64,000 nt of DNA from Malania oleifera (taxonomy: Eukaryota > Streptophyta > Magnoliopsida > Santalales > Ximeniaceae). The translations under genes were made by a program, and so were the position numbers. This document shows positions 58,301 through 64,000 of the stretch, piece after piece. The notes beneath the pieces are model-generated. The model was not told the DNA's origin. It saw only the letters and a program-made list of their open reading frames with translations, and searched no databases. The number at the start of each line of letters is the position of its first letter. The first letter of the stretch is position 1. The stretch is from contig NC_080420.1 of NCBI RefSeq assembly GCF_029873635.1, positions 58,668,346 through 58,732,345 of the forward strand, given 5' to 3'.

Positions 58301-59055
58301 AACTTAATATTTGAGAATCAAAAATATTTTCTACCATTTGTAAAACTTATCGCAGCCCTTTGGTTCATTGAACTCAATGTTTGGTCACCTAAAGCAATTA
58401 AGTTAGGAATTTCAAAATTGGTAATAGTCATTTGGTCAACTGAACTCAAAGTTTGGTCACTCGAACACATTCGGTCGACTGAACTTGAGGTTCGGTCACT
58501 GGACTAACTGTGTGTGGAACTTTTCAATGTTAGTAGCCATTCGGTTGACCAAACCTGAGGTTCGGTTGCCCAAACTCCCTAATGCCAGACCAATTTATTT
58601 ATACTTTTGCATTCAGTCGACTGAGCATGATGCCTCAGGCAACCGAACATCTTGAAATTCAAATTCCTTTATATTTTTTATTTCAAAAATGATTTCAACC
58701 TTTTGAAATAACATTTGGACTTTGTAAAAAATATTTTCTAAGACTTTAAAAGGTATCTAGGGTCCCAATAAATAACCTAAGACTTTCGTAACAAAAACCA
58801 ATTGAGATGTACTTACATGAAACCTATTTTACAATACACATGATAAACTAACTAGGTCTTCGTGTCCTTAAGCTTGGTCTTCATCCAAGTTTTTTTTCCA
58901 TAGCCATCTTTCATTTACTTGTGTGCTTCATGGCTTTCCATTTTATGTCTTTCATTATGCTTTTATACTCTAAAACTTGCATACAAACTTAACAACACAA
59001 TTAGATGCATTGGTTTGTCATTATCAAAATGAGGTTAAGCCTTATTAGGCCAACA
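55325..59055 (-). mobile_element. Copia LTR, family A, 3' LTR interrupted by family-C solo LTR
   Basis: In transcript sense it starts TGTTGGCCTAATAAGGC at 59055 and ends with CCCTTATTAGGGTCACATC then TCAACTTTCA at 55325. Just upstream of the start is AAAAAAGGGGGATAT, a good polypurine tract, so this is a 3' LTR. TATA (plus tatttatatatatagg ~58252) has a GGTCGACTGAAC-type repeat cluster upstream at 58355-58625. Without the insertion it is about 1.68 kb. Confidence 0.75.
55980..58028 (-). mobile_element. Family-C solo LTR (2.05 kb) with ATGAT target duplication
   Basis: The plus strand runs from tgttagctttggtgc to cctatagggtcaata. Perfect ATGAT flanks lie at 55975-55979 and 58029-58033. The transcript-sense start reads TATTGACC, where the truncated sister copy at 12310 has TGTTGACC. 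TATA (plus ctatatatag ~57160) has a cluster of GGTTCGGTCGCTCGA-like repeats upstream at 57300-57655. Confidence 0.85.
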
Positions 59056-59381
59056 ATATCCCCCTTTTTTATGATGACAAACAAGAAGCAAAATGAGGTA
59101 GCCTTGATAAGGCTACCCCTCACAATATGCATAATAAGCAATGTAAAATAGTCAGGCATATTGAGATCCAGACTTAGAATTTTTAATTTAATGGCCATAA
59201 TCCTCCCCTTTTTAACTTAGAATTAAAAAAGGTATTTTATAATAATTTTTACATTTTGCTCAAAAAATTCTCCGCCTTTTGACAATAGCAAAAAGGTTTA
59301 ATAAAAATTAGCATACAGGTTTGAGCAATTTCAGTTGTCTAAGTGCAATTTTACACTATGCTCAATATAAGTCCATTGAAA

Positions 59382-59446
<65 letters not shown>
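59056..59446 (-). other. Copia 3' internal remnant with polypurine tract, then (CA)n(TA)n
   Basis: The polypurine tract (59056-59071) and about 300 bases of internal sequence end at a (CA)n/(TA)n compound microsatellite (59388-59446). The minus frame at 59001-59198 crosses the LTR edge and is not a gene. Confidence 0.65.
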
Positions 59447-59452
<6 letters not shown>

Positions 59453-61395
59453 TAGGATGTAATCCCAAGAGGGAGGTGAATTGGGTTATTTAAAATTATT
59501 TGCGAAATTTATTTACTTCAACCCTTGATAACGTTCATTTCTAACAATATCACAAAGCCTATTTCTCTTTAGTTATTAATCTTATATAAATAAGGAGTCC
59601 AAGATATAAACGTAAGAACTCAATAGACAATCTAAATTTATAATATGGAGTGAAAAGTTATATAATCAATTAAGCCCTTATCTAGAATATGCTTTTCAGC
59701 TGAATGAATACAGTTTACAACAATATATTCTAGAATAAATTTTGTGATTTGTTTTATGCCTTAACGATATAGTAGAGATTAAGATTTGAATTTCAGCAAT
59801 CACTTTTCTTTCAAAATAGATTTTGCAAATCACTTGCTTAACTTCAGCTCTTATGCTCTAATATGAAAAATCAATTCACAACTTGTTTCTCCTTAGATAA
59901 ATTACTTGTAGATTTAGAGTTATATGTTTATTTGAAATTTTAATCCAACAACTCAACCATATAGCTAATAAAAATTTATCCACAAATAGCCAATATTCAA
60001 CAAGATACAATATTTAACAAATTCAGACTTTCAGTATAGCACAATATTCAACAGATTTAGATTTTCTTCACAATATGATAATCAACAAAATTATATGTTT
60101 AACAAGGTTCTATACTTAGCAAGATGATAATAAAAATGTAGTCAAGCACGCAGGTTATATCTTGCAAAAAATAAAAAGAGTAGGGAAGAAAAGCACCGTT
60201 GTTTTTATAAGGTTCGGCCGCAGCCTACGTCATTGCCCCAAGCAACCCGCTGTGAGGATTTCCTTTACCAACTTCATTACCAGGTGAAGTTACAACCTCT
60301 CTCCCTCAAAGGTGGAGTTCACCTCCCTAACAAGAATCCCCTCTCGCTAGGCAACGATTCAATTCTTGAACTATAAAAAATACAACAAACAGCAAAAACT
60401 TGCTTATACAATGAAAAGCTCCTCAAATGAGCAGATTAGTACACGTTAGATTCAAAAATAATACTTCAAAATAACAATATGAAATTTGAAGCTTGATGTA
60501 TATCACTAGAACTAATTAAAGATGTTAGTTTTTGAAGATCAAATCAGTTTCTCGAAGTGAAACTGTAACACCCCGGACTCGCCACGTGGAGTCTGGAGTG
60601 TTATAAAGGCGACATGCGTCTCTGATACCATTAACGCAACGGAAAATAATAAAGCAACCACGATCATAATATACCAGAGTTCTATAATTATACAACATCA
60701 AACTCATTTCACATATCCACGTTCTCTATAATACAAAACCTGATAAAAATTTATAATACATAAAAACTAAAACATAGCTGGTTAAGTCTCACTCACAAAA
60801 CTACCTTGCCATGGAGCTATCTAAGCCCGATCACCTGGATAACCTGAAAAGATTTAACAATTAAAGGGGTGAGACACCTCTCAGTAAGGAAGAAATAATT
60901 TATAATAGTGTGTGATTGAAGTGTTTATAATGCAATTAAAATATCCATCTAAAGTGTAAACACATACCACAAGAAACCCAAATGTCATACCCATAATCAC
61001 ACAAAATCAACGTCATTAACGTCCATTCGCATATTCGCAACCATCAATATTTATTATTAATTTCCGAGAATAGGGAAATCTACCTGCCCATACAAGTAGG
61101 TTCCTTCTGCTCTGATGTTAACACTAGGGCACTCACATTTCTCAGTAAGCCCTCGGGTTATGTATCCAGGTAAAGACACCGAGAATGGGGAAGATCTCCC
61201 GCCCATACGAGTGGCTTCCTTCTACCCTAGTATCCATAAATAATTACCAGAGTACTCGCCTTTCTTAGCAAGCTCTCGAGTGGAATAATCTACTTTACCC
61301 AAAATACTTAATGAATTAAAAGTCGTAACACAGCTAACATAATCGCTTCACAAAATTTCTTGCATACACCCATATCATAATCAATCCACACAGGA

Positions 61396-61535
61396 TCAAA
61401 TCACACAACATCAATGTCCACACGGGACTGGTCCACACAGGACTAATCAAATCACACAACATCAATGTCCACACAGGACTGGTCCACACAGGACTAATCA
61501 AATTACACAGCATCAATGTCCACACAGGACTAATC
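61396..61535. repeat. 51-bp tandem repeat, ~2.7 units
   Basis: Each unit reads atcaaatcacacaacatc, aatgtccacac, gggactggtcc or its variant, then acacaggacta. The second and first units differ at about one base; the third is shortened. The minus frame over it (repeated SPVWT) reflects the repeat. Confidence 0.9.
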
Positions 61536-61571
61536 GAACCATATAGGTTACAAAACAACCACTTCGTTCAT

Positions 61572-61730
61572 AGTAAATAGGTAAACAACCTCCTTTTACC
61601 ATTGCTAATGTTTACCTCCTAATATAAATGTCCATATAATGACCTCCTCATACCACTGCCAATGTTATATAACGATTATACCAGGTACGATATAATGACC
61701 TCCTTTTACCACTGCCAATGCTATATCGCA
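61572..61730. repeat. Three diverged ~55-bp units
   Basis: The pair of words 'acctccttttaccattgc' (or acctcctcataccactgc) and caatgttata or aatgtttac recurs three times. Confidence 0.7.
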
Positions 61731-62457
61731 ATTTACATGAACCTCAACACAAGTCATCCGCAAAACAATCATGCCACACATCCACAATTCTACCACAGAT
61801 TACACAACATCAATATCCATAATCAATCAGTATATTCAACCAAGCGGATTTCAAAGCCAAACAATATTTGTAATCTCGATAATTCCTCATTCCACATAAA
61901 TCACAATCATTTAATTAGAAAAAAAAAAATGGTTTCAACCATACCAATTTTCCCAATATAATTTATCTACCTAAAAACATTATTTTCCATACCAACAAGG
62001 TTTAGAAAATTATACCTGTATGTATATAAGAATTCATACTCGAAACTAGTCGTTTATAATTATGAAAAAGCTATTATTAAATATTTCCCCTTACCTCTTC
62101 CTTAAAATTCGACCCAAGATCAACAAAATGAGACCCTGAAATTTAAAAATTCCAGATTCCTCAAACCTTAGCAAGACACCCCTATAATACTTCTTAAGCT
62201 CCAAACAACAATATTTGCTAAAGAAATTCCAAAATAATTCACTTACCTTGGTTTTGGGATGTTTCCCAAACTACTAAAATCGAAGATCTACTCCACCTAT
62301 ATTGTAGAGAATCTTCCCAGGAGTCTCGTGGTAGCTTCTGATCGTTGAACCAAGCTGAATCCGGTTCAGAATCAAAGAGAGAAGGTGGAAGGGTCGAAAT
62401 TTCTAGAGAAAGAAAGGGGACATGCAAAATTTACGCGCTGGAATGAAAGAATTCCAC

Positions 62458-62645
62458 TTTTTATACACAAGGGTTCGTCGACAATACACGTCAATTCGTT
62501 GATGAGTCCTGTACAAAATTTGGAGATGAGATAGTGAACTCTTTGATGAATTTCAATTCATGAAAAACCCCCCTCTCGATAATTCCTCATTGACGAGACA
62601 TGTACCCTCGTCGATGAGCTAAGAAGAACATTCGTCGACGAATGT
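62458..62645 (-). promoter_or_regulatory. TATA box and TCGTCGACGA array of solo LTR
   Basis: TATAAAAAG on the minus strand. Upstream units include gttcgtcgacaat, attcgttgatgag, ctcattgacgagac, ctcgtcgatgag and attcgtcgacgaatg. The array is sparser than in the other Tekay LTRs. Confidence 0.6.
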
Positions 62646-63602
62646 TTGCTGCCACCCTTTTCAAATTTATTCCTTCTTTCCTTTCCATCTTCCTTATTAC
62701 CTTAATTTATTTTTAAAAATTCCTGGGTTGTTACAGAAACAACCAAGAACACAGCAGCCGCCTATTAGACAAGAGTATATAGAAGTATGTGCATGCCATT
62801 TGATTTTTTAATCGGTGTTCTTACCTTAATGTGCGAGAATAATACGTTTAAATAGTGCACTAGGGTTTCAAAAACTTTCCTTTGAATTTTATCTCAATTT
62901 GGAAACTATTCATGCAAGATTTGGAAACAAGATCAGCATTGTTAAACGTTTAAACACACGCATCAGTCGCCGATCCTCAAAGGGTCAGTTGCCTATGCTT
63001 TTTTAAAATCAGCGTATTTTGAAAGTCAGAAGAGGGTCAGTTGACTGTACCTAATAGGTCAGTCACCTGTGCCTATTCTGTTTGAATATTTTCAAACACA
63101 GAAGCGCCACAGTCGCTTGATGACTTAACATTAGTCGCCTGCCTTTCAGCAAAAGTTGTTTTTCAATATTTTTGGTTCCAAACTTAATTCATGTATTTGA
63201 AAACTCAATTTGGACTTTGAGATAATATTTTCCATGAATGAATTCAGGTATCTAAGTCCAATGACATGTCCTAGGAGCTTTAATTAATGAATATTGAGTT
63301 TTGAAGTACTTACATGAGACTTTCATATGATTTTCCTATCTTAGTGTCTAAGTCTTCATGTTGTGAAGCTTCCACTATGTCTTTTGAGCTTTAGGCACTG
63401 CTTCAATGAGCTTCATGTCTCACATGACTTAAACTTTCATGTTTATCATGTCTCATAGCTTTAAGTGTGATTTTTCATTCAAACTCTTCAAGCATATCCA
63501 CTTGAAACCATAAGATCACTTAAGTCCTGAAACTCAAACTTGCATAGACATGTTAAGTAACCTTGATTGTTTATCATCAAAATGATATTAAGCATTGTTA
63601 GG

Positions 63603-63608
<6 letters not shown>

Positions 63609-63636
<28 letters not shown>

Positions 63637-63674
63637 TGAAATGACTTATTATATATATATAATAAGTCATTTCA
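63609..63674. repeat. (AT)n tract followed by a perfect 38-bp palindrome
   Basis: An AT run (63609-63636) leads into two 19-base arms, TGAAATGACTTATTATATA (63637-63655) and its exact complement (63656-63674), with no loop. Confidence 0.9.
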
Positions 63675-64000
63675 GTTTCCACGTCTAGGAATTTTGCATA
63701 GCCAATCAGTAGCAGTTCACAAAGATATAACCATTAGCTGTATGTGACAATCATATATTAATTAGCCAATGTTTGCCAATATTCAGCATTATGTCACAAA
63801 AAATTCAACATTCATCATGCATAAAATAGTCAGCATTTCCAGCACAGAACTTACAGTGGTTGCAAACCAAAATCATACACAACCAAGTTGTCTTCAAAAT
63901 AACAATAAACAAAACAAGTGTAGTCAGAATACTACGAGTTTTCATTCCAAAAATTAGCACTCTTGCATCTAATCCTTATCAATATCATCTCCTTTGGATA
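63675..64000. other. No gene recognised
   Basis: AT-rich sequence to the window edge. The open frame at 63769-63957 has no recognisable motif. Confidence 0.4.

Larger units (their letters stand above)
60564..62735 (-). mobile_element. Tekay-type solo LTR (2.17 kb) with perfect GAAAC duplication
   Basis: The plus strand runs from tgtaacaccccggac to cctgggttgttaca. GAAAC flanks at 60559-60563 and 62736-62740 are identical. It holds TATA (minus TATAAAAAG, ~62458-62466) with TCGTCGACGA-like units upstream at 62473-62645, several tandem repeats and two copies of a block shared in reverse with 22195-22515. Confidence 0.92.
59447..63608 (-). mobile_element. Copia LTR, family A, interrupted by Tekay solo LTR
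   Basis: The plus strand runs from tgaaattaggatgtaatccc to cattgttaggacaaca. Both sides abut (AT)n, so ATATA flanks are consistent with a target duplication but not decisive. It contains the ttcggccgcagcctacgtc block at ~60214, CAGTCGCCTG-type repeats at ~62965-63145 and the family start words. No PBS follows the inner end, so it is probably a solo LTR. Without the insertion it is about 1.99 kb. Confidence 0.75.

Noticed and set aside
61334..61558. Minus frame with repeated SPVWT segments
   Set aside because: It is a translation of a 51-bp tandem repeat in a solo LTR.

Overview
This is plant nuclear DNA, most likely from a eudicot. It holds one recognisable host gene, the C-terminal ~950 codons of an RNA-dependent RNA polymerase of the RDR1 type, in three exons on the minus strand (29453-34438). 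Most of the rest is LTR-retrotransposon sequence, largely decayed and nested. No bacterial-style operon, CRISPR array, rRNA or tRNA gene was recognised. A 100-N assembly gap lies at 41737-41836.

Layout. 1-14736 is a nested stack. A copia element (LTR family 'A', open gag start at the left edge) sits in the 3' LTR of a decayed Tekay/Del-type gypsy element (2425-10395), which itself sits in a copia-type LTR (family 'C', 10396-12310). Truncated A and Tat/Ogre LTR remnants follow. 14737-16773 is a broken Tat/Ogre gag-protease region. 16774-24057 is the 3' end of a copia element (RT, RNase H, 3' LTR), split by a Tekay-like LTR (17183-23074) that is in turn split by a 3.3-kb Tat/Ogre-type solo LTR (18077-21398). 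24058-29452 is AT-rich host DNA with two small solo LTRs and a MITE-like element.

29453-34438 is RDR1. Its N-terminal exon (RRM-like domain, roughly 160 residues expected) is not in the window. Upstream of the first visible exon lie a short intron-like stretch and then two joined copia remnants (35110-41290), one carrying a Tekay solo LTR. From the gap to 52722 is a non-autonomous Tat/Ogre-type element: a 3' LTR fragment, a ~24-bp minisatellite, a gene-free interior, a PBS and a 3.36-kb 5' LTR. 52723-63608 is three further family-A LTR copies, two of them split by solo LTRs with target duplications.

The most notable pattern not explained by ordinary annotation is in the LTR promoters. The Tekay, A and C LTR families each carry a cluster of short, partly palindromic repeats with a GTCGAC-like core just upstream of the TATA box. 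Copia LTRs of four kinds also share a TTCGG / CCTACGTCC block downstream of TATA. All boundaries were read by eye; no alignment or database search was run.
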